Source of the DNA: Lachnospiraceae bacterium
Lineage (GTDB): Bacteria > Bacillota > Clostridia > Lachnospirales > Lachnospiraceae
Direction: 5' to 3'
DNA length: 64,000 nt
NCBI GenBank assembly: GCA_017622875.1
Contig: JAGAQG010000026.1
Location: 1-64,000, forward strand
The notes under the pieces were generated by a model. It ran no database searches. It was not told where the DNA came from and saw only the letters and a program-made list of their open reading frames with translations. Numbering within the stretch: position 1 is the first letter of the stretch; each line of letters begins with the position of its first letter. Both the position numbers and the translations under genes were made by a program. Below, piece after piece: positions 34,311 to 43,709 of the stretch.

Positions 34311-37300
34311 TGCCGCATATTAACAGAATTCGTGTGAACAATGTAAAATACAATTTCGGCACTCAGTATTATGATGATTTTGTCATGCGCTTTTCCGGAA
34401 AAAATACGATTTACGACCTGGCAAACGGCGGCGGAAAAAGTGTGCTCATGCTGTTGCTTTTACAGAACCTGATTCCAAATTGTACGTTGGATGAAAAACA
34501 GCCGATTGAGAAATTATTCCGTTCCGGAAATGGAAATACGACCATTCATTCCATGATTGAGTGGAAGTTAAATCCATGCCATGTAAAGAACGGTTTTCAG
34601 TACATGACCACTGGCTTTTGTGCAAGAAAGGCTAGAGGAAGTGCAGGAGAAGAAGGGGAAGTTTCCGCAGACAGAGCAGCCATCGACTATTTTAACTATT
34701 GTATTTTTTATCGTCAGTTTAATGACAATGATTTGAAAAATCTGCCGTTATCAAACGGAAAGGAACGCATTACTTACCTTGGACTCCGTTCCTATTTGCA
34801 GGAATTAGAGAAGAAGGATTTTCATGTAGAAGTAAAAATCTTTGACCGCAAGGGAGATTATCAGAGATTTATCAGTCAGTACGGACTGTTTGAAAGTGAA
34901 TGGGAAATCATTCGCGGGATCAACAAAACAGAAGGCCACGTGCGTACCTATTTTGAGACAAACTACCGAACTACGCGAAAAGTTGTAGAAGATTTATTGA
35001 TCGAAGAGATCATTGAGAAGTCATTTTATCATAAAACGGGGACTGACCGTGAATCCGGTGAAATGGCAAATACTTTGCTGGACTTAAAAGACCAGCTTGT
35101 TTTGCTGTCCCAGAAAAAGAATGAAATTCATTATTATGACCGTCAGATTGAGCTTTTATCGGAATTCGCATCCCGTGTAGGAAGCCTTCAGGGAATGTAT
35201 TTTAAAAAGCAGGGACTGGAAGATCAGCTTGTAAAGACCTACAATACGACTTTAAAACGACGTCTTCAGAAGGAACATGCTCATGAGGCGCTGACTGAAA
35301 AGGCAGAAACTCTGGCAAAGCAGAAGATGGAAGTATCCCGTCAGATTGATATTGCAGGCATTCAGAAAAAGGAACAGCAGCTGAAAAAACTGGAAGCAGA
35401 AGAAAAGGAGAAGCGAAAAGATATCGAAGAAGTTGCCGGCATCAGTGTAAAGAAGCGTGCCGGGCTGGAAGAACGTGAATGTGACAATTACTACTTAAAT
35501 TATATTGAATACGAAAAAGAATATCTTGCAGCGAAAAAAGCAGTGGAAGCAATTCTTAGCGGCAGTGAAACACTGGAAGAAGATTTATTTGCCATGGCGA
35601 ATGAATGGAAATCTTATGTGGAACAGGACCAGAAAGAGCTGGCAAACCTGATTACAGAGCTTCAGGAAGGGACAGCAGCTCTTGAAAAGGAACTGGCAGA
35701 GCTGGAAACTGAGGAAAGAAAACAGGCAATCAAAGCCGAAGTCCTGGAAAACAGTATCAAAAAGATTGAGGAAGAAAAACAGAAGTTAAATGATCAGATT
35801 CATAACCTTTCCCGTCAGGAAAGCGTTCTGTTCTTCTCTGATATGAAGGGGCAGTGTGAAAAGGCGGAAAAAGAATATGCAGCCCTGGAAAAACAGAAAC
35901 GTCAGACAGCCCTGCGCCTAGAGCAGTGTGCAAAAGAACTCTATGGAGCAGAACTGCAGAACCGTAACCTTCAGAAGGAAGAACGAAGAATCACTTCAGA
36001 GCTAGAGTCCTTAAATAAAGAGCTTGGAAAGCAAAGCAAGCTGACAGAGCGGATGGATCAGCTCATTGGAATCTATGGAGGCACCTACGAATCCGTAGAA
36101 AATATTTTATTCCAGCAGCAAAAAGAGCTGGTGCTGGCCCATCAGAAAAATATGGAAGAGAAAAAGAGTCTGCAGGCCAAATTAGCAGCGCTGGCAGATG
36201 GGATTTCTGTACCGTTTCCGGGGGAAGTCTCTGCATTTTTAGAGGATGTGGCAAGATACTACGATGAGCGAGCTGTTTCCGGCTATGACTATTTAAGAGA
36301 AAAGTCCGGGGATGTGCGTGAGAGCTTACTGGAACGTTATCCAATGCTTCCGTATGCAGTAGTAACAGATGCAGATTTAGAGACAATTGCATCTGACCGT
36401 AAATTAAGAGAAAAAGATTTTGGCGATGTTTTGATCCCGATTGTTTCTCTGAAAGCCTTAGAGCGTGAAAAAGAGCTGACAGAGGAAGGAACGATGATCT
36501 TCATAGGCAGAACTCTGGATAAAACCAAGATCAAAGAACGTCTTGCACAATTGGAAACTGTCTTTGCAAAAGAATATGAGAAAGAGCGTGTTTTAAAGCA
36601 GGATTACAATTTTGTTCAGATGTTTTTGCAGCAGCGCACAGACTACGAACCAAAGCAGGCATCTTATGATACGTTAAAGGCACAGTGGAAACAGCTTCAG
36701 ATGGAACGGGAAGAGAATTCGTTAAAAATGCGTACTCTTACAGAACAGGAAGAATCCCTTCGTACCGAGCTTACAGAATCAGAACAGTCCTTAAAAGATG
36801 CAAAAGCTCATTTGGAAAACATGCAGATGATCTACGAGTTGGAGTGCCGGAGAAATTCGCTGGAAGAAGAAAGCACCTTTGCCCGCAGAAAACTGAATGA
36901 GACAAAAGCAGCTTTGGAAAATGCTCATAGAGCTTCTCTGAATGTGACAGAAAGCTTAGAGGGAGCAGAACATAGTCTTGATACAAAACGTCAGGAATTA
37001 AAACGTGTGCTGGAAAGCTGGGATATTTTTAAGACCTATGTCACTGACCAGGCCTATCCTGCCACCGGACTGGACAGAAAAGAATTAGAAACTGCATTTT
37101 TAGGAAAGAAAACTGCTTATGAGCAGAAAAATACAGATATTCTGGATAAGCAGAAGCTGGCAGGTTCCTTTGAAAAGGCAATGGAACAGCAAAAAGAGCA
37201 GTTGCAGCTTCTTGGACATTCTCTGGAAGAAATGGCTGAAAAAGAAAGAGCGACCGGCTGTGTCCGAACGGACATGGAAAAAATGCTGGTACTGAAAAAA

Positions 37301-38686
37301 GAAGTCTTCGAAATTCAGAACAGACAGATTGTTCTGGAAAATGAAAAGAAGGCTTTGGAAGTGAGTCTTCATAAGACCATGGGAAGCATTCAGCATGCAA
37401 AACAGATGGCGGAAGAAACTTATGGACCGCTGGAAGAACTGGATATTCCGGAAGGACAGCTGGAACTGTTCGCGGCACGCCAGAAAGAACAGTTAAAGGT
37501 ACTGGAAGCGGAAAGCAAAGCGGATGAAAAACAGATGCGTGAGCTGGAAGAACAGTGCTATGCATTGAAGGCCATGGCCCAGGATATGGAGCGTATGATG
37601 AAGAGTGCCGGTATTACACCGGAGAATATTACAGAGTGTCTGGAGACGGGAATGTCGTTAAAAGAGCAGTATGAAGATCTTCGCCAGGCATACGAAAAGA
37701 TTGTCAAAGAAGAATCCAAGAGACTGGATGAGGTGGAAAAAGAAAAACAGCTCTTAACTGCAACTCTGGAAAAAATGGGGGCTTATGAGCTGTCAGAAGA
37801 AATTAAGAAGAATCTGACTGCCCCTGAAAATGAGACACAGATCAAAGAACAGATGGATTCCCTAAAATCTGTGACAGAATGTCTGGAACTTGAAAAGAAC
37901 CGCATTGGCAAGGATATGGATTCTCTTCAGGAATTAAAGGATCAGTTCGAGACACAGTGCTTACAGAACTGCTTAAATATCAAGGAAGAACTGGACCGTT
38001 TGCAGAAACTTTCCAAAATCTCTATGGATGGACAGATGATCTCTATGATCACTTTGCAGATTCCATATATTAAAGAAGAACTGTATGGCAATGCGATGTC
38101 AGAATACATTGACAGCATTATCCGTCAGGTGGAAAATTTTGAGACGCAGGCAGAGAGACTTGGCTTCATTCGAAATCAATTGGCATTTAAACGCCTGTTT
38201 TCTGTCATTGTAACGAATATGGATACGATACGTCTGACGCTCTATAAACGTGAAAGAATGAAAGAGCAGAGCCGCTATTTGAAATACGAGGAAGCGGTGG
38301 GAAGTACAGGGCAGTCACAGGGAATTTATATTCAGTTCCTGGTTGCAATCATCAATTATATTTCCAGCATCAATTCCGGAAATGCAGATCCTCTGGAATT
38401 AAAGAAAGTTATTTTCATTGATAACCCGTTTGGTGCTGCGAAAGACGTTTATATCTGGGAACCGATCTTTAAACTGTTAAAATCTAACAATGTACAGCTG
38501 ATCGTTCCTGCCCGCGGTGCCACACCTGCCATTACCGGTCATTTTGAGGTGAACTATATCCTTGGACAGAAGCTGATCGATGGCAGACAGCAGACGGTTG
38601 TGGTAGATTACCGCAGTCAGACAGAAGAAAAGGAACTGGAATATTCTGCTTTGGAATACGAACAGGAGACCTTCAATTTCTTATAA
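34310..38686 (+). CDS. JetC/MksB-like SMC ATPase
   Basis: A 1458-residue SMC-type ATPase. The N-terminal head has HINRIRVNNVKYNFGTQYY and Walker A ANGGGKSVLMLLLLQN. Long coiled coils (about 270-600 and 745-1300) flank a hinge-like globular region at about 610-745. The C-terminal head carries a signature-like GSTGQSQGIYIQFLVAIINY near residue 1330 and Walker B KKVIFIDNPFGAAKD near 1366-1380. The catalytic Glu expected after Asp1371 is Asn1372. Longer than most JetC proteins (about 1100). The complex probably loads on DNA and may limit plasmids or shape the chromosome. The Wadjet nuclease gene jetD is absent. Confidence 0.75.
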   Translation: MPHINRIRVNNVKYNFGTQYYDDFVMRFSGKNTIYDLANGGGKSVLMLLLLQNLIPNCTLDEKQPIEKLFRSGNGNTTIHSMIEWKLNPCHVKNGFQYMTTGFCARKARGSAGEEGEVSADRAAIDYFNYCIFYRQFNDNDLKNLPLSNGKERITYLGLRSYLQELEKKDFHVEVKIFDRKGDYQRFISQYGLFESEWEIIRGINKTEGHVRTYFETNYRTTRKVVEDLLIEEIIEKSFYHKTGTDRESGEMANTLLDLKDQLVLLSQKKNEIHYYDRQIELLSEFASRVGSLQGMYFKKQGLEDQLVKTYNTTLKRRLQKEHAHEALTEKAETLAKQKMEVSRQIDIAGIQKKEQQLKKLEAEEKEKRKDIEEVAGISVKKRAGLEERECDNYYLNYIEYEKEYLAAKKAVEAILSGSETLEEDLFAMANEWKSYVEQDQKELANLITELQEGTAALEKELAELETEERKQAIKAEVLENSIKKIEEEKQKLNDQIHNLSRQESVLFFSDMKGQCEKAEKEYAALEKQKRQTALRLEQCAKELYGAELQNRNLQKEERRITSELESLNKELGKQSKLTERMDQLIGIYGGTYESVENILFQQQKELVLAHQKNMEEKKSLQAKLAALADGISVPFPGEVSAFLEDVARYYDERAVSGYDYLREKSGDVRESLLERYPMLPYAVVTDADLETIASDRKLREKDFGDVLIPIVSLKALEREKELTEEGTMIFIGRTLDKTKIKERLAQLETVFAKEYEKERVLKQDYNFVQMFLQQRTDYEPKQASYDTLKAQWKQLQMEREENSLKMRTLTEQEESLRTELTESEQSLKDAKAHLENMQMIYELECRRNSLEEESTFARRKLNETKAALENAHRASLNVTESLEGAEHSLDTKRQELKRVLESWDIFKTYVTDQAYPATGLDRKELETAFLGKKTAYEQKNTDILDKQKLAGSFEKAMEQQKEQLQLLGHSLEEMAEKERATGCVRTDMEKMLVLKKEVFEIQNRQIVLENEKKALEVSLHKTMGSIQHAKQMAEETYGPLEELDIPEGQLELFAARQKEQLKVLEAESKADEKQMRELEEQCYALKAMAQDMERMMKSAGITPENITECLETGMSLKEQYEDLRQAYEKIVKEESKRLDEVEKEKQLLTATLEKMGAYELSEEIKKNLTAPENETQIKEQMDSLKSVTECLELEKNRIGKDMDSLQELKDQFETQCLQNCLNIKEELDRLQKLSKISMDGQMISMITLQIPYIKEELYGNAMSEYIDSIIRQVENFETQAERLGFIRNQLAFKRLFSVIVTNMDTIRLTLYKRERMKEQSRYLKYEEAVGSTGQSQGIYIQFLVAIINYISSINSGNADPLELKKVIFIDNPFGAAKDVYIWEPIFKLLKSNNVQLIVPARGATPAITGHFEVNYILGQKLIDGRQQTVVVDYRSQTEEKELEYSALEYEQETFNFL

Positions 38687-38705
38687 ATCTCCCGGGACAA
38701 TTTGC

Positions 38706-38734
38706 TTGTCTCAGAAGTGGATCTATGATAAACT
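38706..38734 (+). promoter_or_regulatory. Promoter of the TPR-AAA gene
   Basis: TTGTCT (38706-38711), 17-bp spacer, TAAACT (38729-38734). It separates this gene from the SMC operon. Confidence 0.5.
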
Positions 38735-38808
38735 GAAATGTAGTAGAATTACGGGGATTTTATGAAAAATCAACGAAAATACGGAAGATTTATACGAGGT
38801 GAACTCTT

Positions 38809-41292
38809 TTGGATAAATACGAATACAAGGTAAAACTTGCTCAGATAGAAAAATTGGCAGCAAAAAAAGACTATGTAACTGCTGCCAAAATCGCGGATGG
38901 TATTGACTGGCGAAAAGTAAAAAGTGTGACTACATTGAATATGATCGCTGACATCTACGAAGCAAATGAACGATTAGAAGATTGCTACGAAATCTTAAAT
39001 ATGGTATATGACCGTTCCCCGATCGGACGAAGAGTTGTATATCGCATGGCAGAAGTGGCAACGAAAATGCATGATTTTGAGGAAGCCATCGATCTTTACA
39101 AAGAATTTGTAAGAATTGCTCCTCATGATCTTGGCAGATATATTTTGAAGTATCAGATTTACAGAGAAAGAGGCTCTTCTGTTGCAGACCAGATTACCAT
39201 TCTGGAAGAATATAAGAGCCATGAATATGAGGAAAGATGGTCCTATGAGCTGGCCTGCCTGTATGAAGAAGCAGGACAGATCGACCGCTGCATCGAGGAA
39301 TGTGATGAGCTGATTCTGTGGTTCAGTGAGGGTGAATATGTTGCCAAAGCCATGGAACTGAAAATGAAATATCAGCAACTTACTGCATCCCAGCAGGAAA
39401 AATTTGAACACCGCTATGATTATCTGGAAGCAGAAGCTGCTGGTACAGACGAAGAAGCGGACGAAGAGACTTTTGCTGAAAAAGAAGAAGCTGAAGAAAC
39501 TGCATCTGCAGAGTCTGAAAAAGAAGAAACTGTTCCTGCATCAGTGAAAGAACCAGTCGAAGTGCCAGGAACAGAAGAAGACGATACGCCGAAGGTATCT
39601 GAAATCAACACAAATAAGTTCAGTACGATGAACTTACAGGAAGAGCTTGCAAAAGGACTTCAGATGATTCTTGCACAGGTGGAAGAAGAAACACGGGGTG
39701 AAACTGAATCTGTGGAGGAAACGGCAGAAGAATTGCCAGAGAGCGAAGAGACTGATGCATCAGAGGATGCAGTGGTGGAAGAACCGGCAGAGGAAGCTTC
39801 CGGAGCGGAAACAGAAGAAATCCATGAGAAAGCAGATACACAGGAGTTTATTCCTGTGAAAGAAGTTGTAATCCCAAGAGCAGCAGAAGAAACAGAAGCA
39901 GCAATTGTTGAAGAAAAAACAGCCGCAGCAGAAGAGTCTGTTGTGGGAAAAACAGCTGAATCAGAAAAGCAGTCTCTTTCAGAAACTGCAGAATTAAAAA
40001 CAGAAATTTTAAAATATGTGTCGGTTCCGCAGGAACGCAAGATGGAAGAAATGCTCCGTACCGAGGAAGACGGACAGATTTCCCTTGCAATCGGCGAAGA
40101 AAATATTTTAGAAAAACAGATCACCGGTCAGATGACCATCGAAGAAATCTTGGAAGCCTGGGAAGAGAAAAAACGTCAGGCCAGAGAAAAGATGGAAAAA
40201 TCCAGTGAAAAGAAAGAAGCAGTTCTTTATGAAACTGGAGAGATCACTGGTATTTTAGAAGATTTCATTCCAAGAACACCGAAGGATGTTCAGGAAGAGC
40301 CGGAAACTCTGGAAGATGATCTTCCGATGGATATTGACCTTGCAGAAGCTCTGGAAGCTGCTTTGGAAGAACCAAAGAGGGAAGAGGCAGAGCCAGTGGA
40401 AGAAGCAGTAGCAGAGGAAAGTGTGGAAGAAGAGCCGGCGGAAAAAGAAACGGTAAGTCAGAATACAGCCTCCATGCTGGATGCCATTGAACGGGCACTT
40501 GCCGTGGAAATGACACCGTTTGAAACATCAGGAAAATATCTGACTGAAGAGCAGGAAAAGATTTTTGCTTATTTTACCTCTGTAAACGGTATGAAAAAGC
40601 AGTTAGTTACTCTGTTAGGTGAGGATGGCGCCTATGCCGGAAGAGAGAATTCCATTACAGGAAACTTAATCATTACCGGACATCCGGGCAATGGAAAAAC
40701 GACCCTTGCCATCGATATTGTAAAAGCCATTCAGAAACAGCGCAAGACAAAGGGTGGTAAGCTTGCCAAGGTAACAGGTGACGGATTAAATAAAAAGAAT
40801 CCGGAGGATGTATTGAAGAAGCTTGGCGGCGGTGCACTGATTATTGAACGTGCTGGAAGCCTGAATGACGATATTGTAGAAAAGCTTTCTATTGCTATGG
40901 AAGGTACTACTGGCGGACTTCTTGTGATTTTGGAGGATGATCAGGAAGAAATCTCAAGACTGATGGAAAAGAACCAGCATTTTGCAGTGAAATTCAATCG
41001 TTCCATTGATATTCCAATCTTCTCAAATGATGAGCTGGTAGCATTCGGTAAGTCCTACGCAGAGGAACAGGAATATTACTTTGACGAGATGGCGGTGCTT
41101 GCTCTTTATGATTGTATCGGTGTGAGACAGACTTCAGATCATGTGGTGAATGTCGCAGAGGTAAAAGAATTTGTAGATGATGCCATTGCTCATGCGGAAA
41201 AGAAGAGCAAAGGATTGTTTGCAAGACTGTCGAAGAAACGAATCGATGAAGATGGCAATAAGCTGCTTCTGGAAGAAGATTTTGATTATTAA
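38809..41292 (+). CDS. Large TPR / acidic linker / CbxX-EccA-like AAA protein
   Basis: An 827-residue protein not assigned to a named function. Residues 1-210 are TPR-like helical repeats (DFEEAIDLYKEFVRIAP; GQIDRCIEECDELILW). About 210-580 is a Glu/Ala-rich, low-complexity linker. From about 585 an AAA domain has Walker A ITGHPGNGKTT (Lys630). At Walker B, GALIIERAG (675-683) stands where GVLFIDEA is usual, so Asp-Glu is replaced by Glu-Arg. TPR plus CbxX-type AAA resembles EccA. The start is TTG 38809, with GAGGTG 7 nt upstream. It lies 120 bp after the SMC gene under its own promoter. Confidence 0.75.
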   Translation: MDKYEYKVKLAQIEKLAAKKDYVTAAKIADGIDWRKVKSVTTLNMIADIYEANERLEDCYEILNMVYDRSPIGRRVVYRMAEVATKMHDFEEAIDLYKEFVRIAPHDLGRYILKYQIYRERGSSVADQITILEEYKSHEYEERWSYELACLYEEAGQIDRCIEECDELILWFSEGEYVAKAMELKMKYQQLTASQQEKFEHRYDYLEAEAAGTDEEADEETFAEKEEAEETASAESEKEETVPASVKEPVEVPGTEEDDTPKVSEINTNKFSTMNLQEELAKGLQMILAQVEEETRGETESVEETAEELPESEETDASEDAVVEEPAEEASGAETEEIHEKADTQEFIPVKEVVIPRAAEETEAAIVEEKTAAAEESVVGKTAESEKQSLSETAELKTEILKYVSVPQERKMEEMLRTEEDGQISLAIGEENILEKQITGQMTIEEILEAWEEKKRQAREKMEKSSEKKEAVLYETGEITGILEDFIPRTPKDVQEEPETLEDDLPMDIDLAEALEAALEEPKREEAEPVEEAVAEESVEEEPAEKETVSQNTASMLDAIERALAVEMTPFETSGKYLTEEQEKIFAYFTSVNGMKKQLVTLLGEDGAYAGRENSITGNLIITGHPGNGKTTLAIDIVKAIQKQRKTKGGKLAKVTGDGLNKKNPEDVLKKLGGGALIIERAGSLNDDIVEKLSIAMEGTTGGLLVILEDDQEEISRLMEKNQHFAVKFNRSIDIPIFSNDELVAFGKSYAEEQEYYFDEMAVLALYDCIGVRQTSDHVVNVAEVKEFVDDAIAHAEKKSKGLFARLSKKRIDEDGNKLLLEEDFDY

Positions 41293-41365
41293 GACCAACT
41301 GACTGAATCTGGAATTTCATTTAGAGGGTAAAACGATAAAATATATTTTTTAGGGGGATGTTATT

Positions 41366-43303
41366 ATGGCAGCCAAAAAGAAAACAGAAAGCAAGCCGGC
41401 AGAGATGACTTGTAAAGTAACGGATTGGGATCAGTATCTGTTTGGGCAGGGGAACCATTACGAGATCTACAAAAAGCTGGGTGCTCATCTGACAGAAAAA
41501 GACGGTGTGGCAGGAACCTATTTTGCAGTATGGGCTCCGCGTGCAAAGTCCGTAAAAGTAATCGGTGAGTTCAACAACTGGGACGGAAAAGACCACGAAA
41601 TGACCAGACTGGAGCCGCTTGGAATTTATGAACTCTTTGTTCCAGGTGTGCTGGAGGGGACAACCTACAAGTATTTGATCCATGGTGCAGATGGAAATCT
41701 CCATTACAAATGTGACCCATACGGATTCCATGCAGAAATGCGTCCGGGCACAGCATCAAAAGTTGCTGATATCAGCTACAAATGGAAAGATGCAAAATGG
41801 ATGGAAGCAAGAGCGGAAAAAGATACAGAAAAAATGCCGCTTTCCATTTATGAAGTGCATTTAGGATCATGGAAGAGACATCCACATGAAGAAGGTGAAA
41901 CAGGATTTTACAGCTATGAAGAGCTGGCAGAAGAACTTGTAAAATATGTAAAAGAAATGGGCTATACTCATGTAGAACTTATGGGTATTGCAGAACATCC
42001 ATTTGATGGTTCCTGGGGATATCAGGTAACAGGCTACTTTGCACCAACATCCCGCTACGGAACACCAAAGCAGTTTAAAAAACTGATCGATGCCCTTCAT
42101 AAAAATAAGATTGGTGTAATCCTTGACTGGGTACCGGCGCATTTCCCAAGAGATGCCCATGGTCTTGCAAACTTCGACGGAGCACCGCTTTATGAATATC
42201 CGGATCCAAGAAAGGGAGAACATCCTGACTGGGGTACAAAGATCTTTAACTATGAAATGAACGAAGTAAAGAACTTCTTAATTTCCAACGCACTCTACTG
42301 GATGGAAGAATATCACATTGATGGTCTTCGTGTAGACGCGGTAGCTTCTATGCTCTACTTAGATTACGGTAAATCTGACGGCCAGTGGGTAGCAAACAAA
42401 TATGGCGGAAATAATAACCTTGAAGCAATCGAATTTTTCAAACACTTAAATTCCTGTCTCCTTGGAAAATATCCGGGAACTATGATGATTGCAGAAGAAT
42501 CTACTGCATGGCCAAAGGTTACAGATAAGCCTGAAAATGATGGTCTTGGATTCTCTTATAAATGGAACATGGGATGGATGCATGACTTCCTGGAATATAT
42601 GAAGTTGGATCCATATTTCAGAAAACACAATCATAATAAGATGACTTTCGCTGCAAGCTATATGACAAGCGAAAATTATATCCTGGTGCTTTCTCATGAT
42701 GAAGTTGTTCATTTGAAATGCTCTATGATCAACAAGATGCCAGGATATCCGGATGACAAGTTTGCGAACTTAAAAGCCGGATATGCATTCATGATGGGAC
42801 ATCCAGGTAAGAAGCTTTTATTCATGGGTCAGGAATTTGCACAGTATCAGGAATGGAGCGAAGCAAGAGAGCTTGACTGGTACCTGCTTAGTGAAGAAAA
42901 GCATCAGCAGATGCAGGGCTGGGTAAAAGAATTACTTCATATTTACAAAAAGCATCCATGTCTGTATTCACTTGACCGCAGCTATGACGGATTCCAGTGG
43001 ATCAATCCGGATGATGCTGACAGAAGTATCTTCAGCTTTGTGCGCTATGATGAAAAGAAAAAGAAGAGCTTACTGTTCGTAATGAACTTTACACCAATGG
43101 CAAGAGAAGATTACCGTGTAGGTGTACCTCGAAGAAAACAGTACAAACTAATTCTTAACAGCCATGATGAAAAATTTGGCGGAAATGATATCGTGGAAAA
43201 CAGAGAGCTTGTTTACAAATCAGCAAAAGGTGAATGTGACAATCAGCCATTCTCATTCTCCTATCCGCTTCCACCATACGGTGTAGCAGTATTTGAATTC
43301 TAA
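41366..43303 (+). CDS. glgB: 1,4-alpha-glucan branching enzyme
   Basis: A 645-residue GH13 enzyme that makes alpha-1,6 branches in glycogen. An N-terminal CBM48 domain (about 30-115) has TYFAVWAPRAKSVKVIGEFNNW. Catalytic motifs are HFPRDAHGLANFDG, GLRVDAVASMLYLDYG with the nucleophile Asp, MIAEESTAW with the acid Glu, and LSHDEVVH with the stabilising Asp. It is full length for the short clostridial type. GGGGG lies 8 nt before the ATG. It stands alone here, without other glg genes, and ends at a terminator that lies inside the converging small gene. Confidence 0.95.
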   Translation: MAAKKKTESKPAEMTCKVTDWDQYLFGQGNHYEIYKKLGAHLTEKDGVAGTYFAVWAPRAKSVKVIGEFNNWDGKDHEMTRLEPLGIYELFVPGVLEGTTYKYLIHGADGNLHYKCDPYGFHAEMRPGTASKVADISYKWKDAKWMEARAEKDTEKMPLSIYEVHLGSWKRHPHEEGETGFYSYEELAEELVKYVKEMGYTHVELMGIAEHPFDGSWGYQVTGYFAPTSRYGTPKQFKKLIDALHKNKIGVILDWVPAHFPRDAHGLANFDGAPLYEYPDPRKGEHPDWGTKIFNYEMNEVKNFLISNALYWMEEYHIDGLRVDAVASMLYLDYGKSDGQWVANKYGGNNNLEAIEFFKHLNSCLLGKYPGTMMIAEESTAWPKVTDKPENDGLGFSYKWNMGWMHDFLEYMKLDPYFRKHNHNKMTFAASYMTSENYILVLSHDEVVHLKCSMINKMPGYPDDKFANLKAGYAFMMGHPGKKLLFMGQEFAQYQEWSEARELDWYLLSEEKHQQMQGWVKELLHIYKKHPCLYSLDRSYDGFQWINPDDADRSIFSFVRYDEKKKKSLLFVMNFTPMAREDYRVGVPRRKQYKLILNSHDEKFGGNDIVENRELVYKSAKGECDNQPFSFSYPLPPYGVAVFEF

Positions 43304-43500
43304 GATTGATAGAGATTGATAAGAGGCGCTTCCAGCAGCGCCTCTTGTTTTGTCTCTGCCTTTGGAGCTTTTTTTGTAGAATCGTCCGGTGCGAACATGG
43401 AGACTAAAAGCAGGATCAATACAATTCCAAGCAGGATAAAAATGCCTGTATAGATCAATTCTTTCATGTGAAGGACGACAATTTTTGTTTTTGAACTCAA
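43300..43500 (-). CDS. Small single-span membrane protein (66 aa)
   Basis: A 66-residue protein that starts with TTG at 43500. The start is supported by GGAGG 8 nt upstream. A hydrophobic helix (LIYTGIFILLGIVLILLLVSMF, about residues 15-36) is followed by a charged Lys/Glu tail. It resembles small gamma-type or sporulation membrane peptides but no family is recognised. Its 3' end reads through the glgB terminator hairpin at 43321-43351 on the other strand and overlaps the glgB stop codon by 4 bp. The perfect ribosome binding site makes it more than a chance frame. Confidence 0.6.
   Translation of the reverse strand: MSSKTKIVVLHMKELIYTGIFILLGIVLILLLVSMFAPDDSTKKAPKAETKQEALLEAPLINLYQS
43321..43351 (+). 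terminator. Terminator of glgB
   Basis: AAGAGGCGCT (43321-43330) pairs perfectly with AGCGCCTCTT (43337-43346), then GTTTTG. It lies within the coding region of the minus-strand small protein. Confidence 0.8.
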
Positions 43501-43709
43501 AATAATTTCCTCCGGAACTTATTTTTTAAAGCATATGAAAAAAATATTAAAATATGCACAAAAATTTTAAATTACCTACTTTCTTTTTTTGCAATTCTGC
43601 ATTAATATATAAAATAGATTGGAATGTTTACAAAATAATCTATTTATATTTTGCATAAAAACCAGGGGTTATATTTGTACAAAAAGAGAAGAGAAGGGGA
43701 AAGGTAGAG

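Noticed and set aside
34310-38686. A complete Wadjet defence system
   Set aside because: No JetD-like nuclease lies within the window, and the next gene has a different architecture. Defence function is not supported as it stands.
38762-38833. Leader peptide of 23 residues before the TPR-AAA gene
   Set aside because: An ATG frame exists, but its ribosome binding site is weak, it overlaps the real start and has no regulatory codons or following hairpin.
39420-40528. Long minus-strand frames opposite the Glu-rich linker
   Set aside because: They arise because GAA/GAG-rich coding sequence lacks stops on the other strand. They are rich in Ser, Phe and Leu and have no ribosome binding sites.
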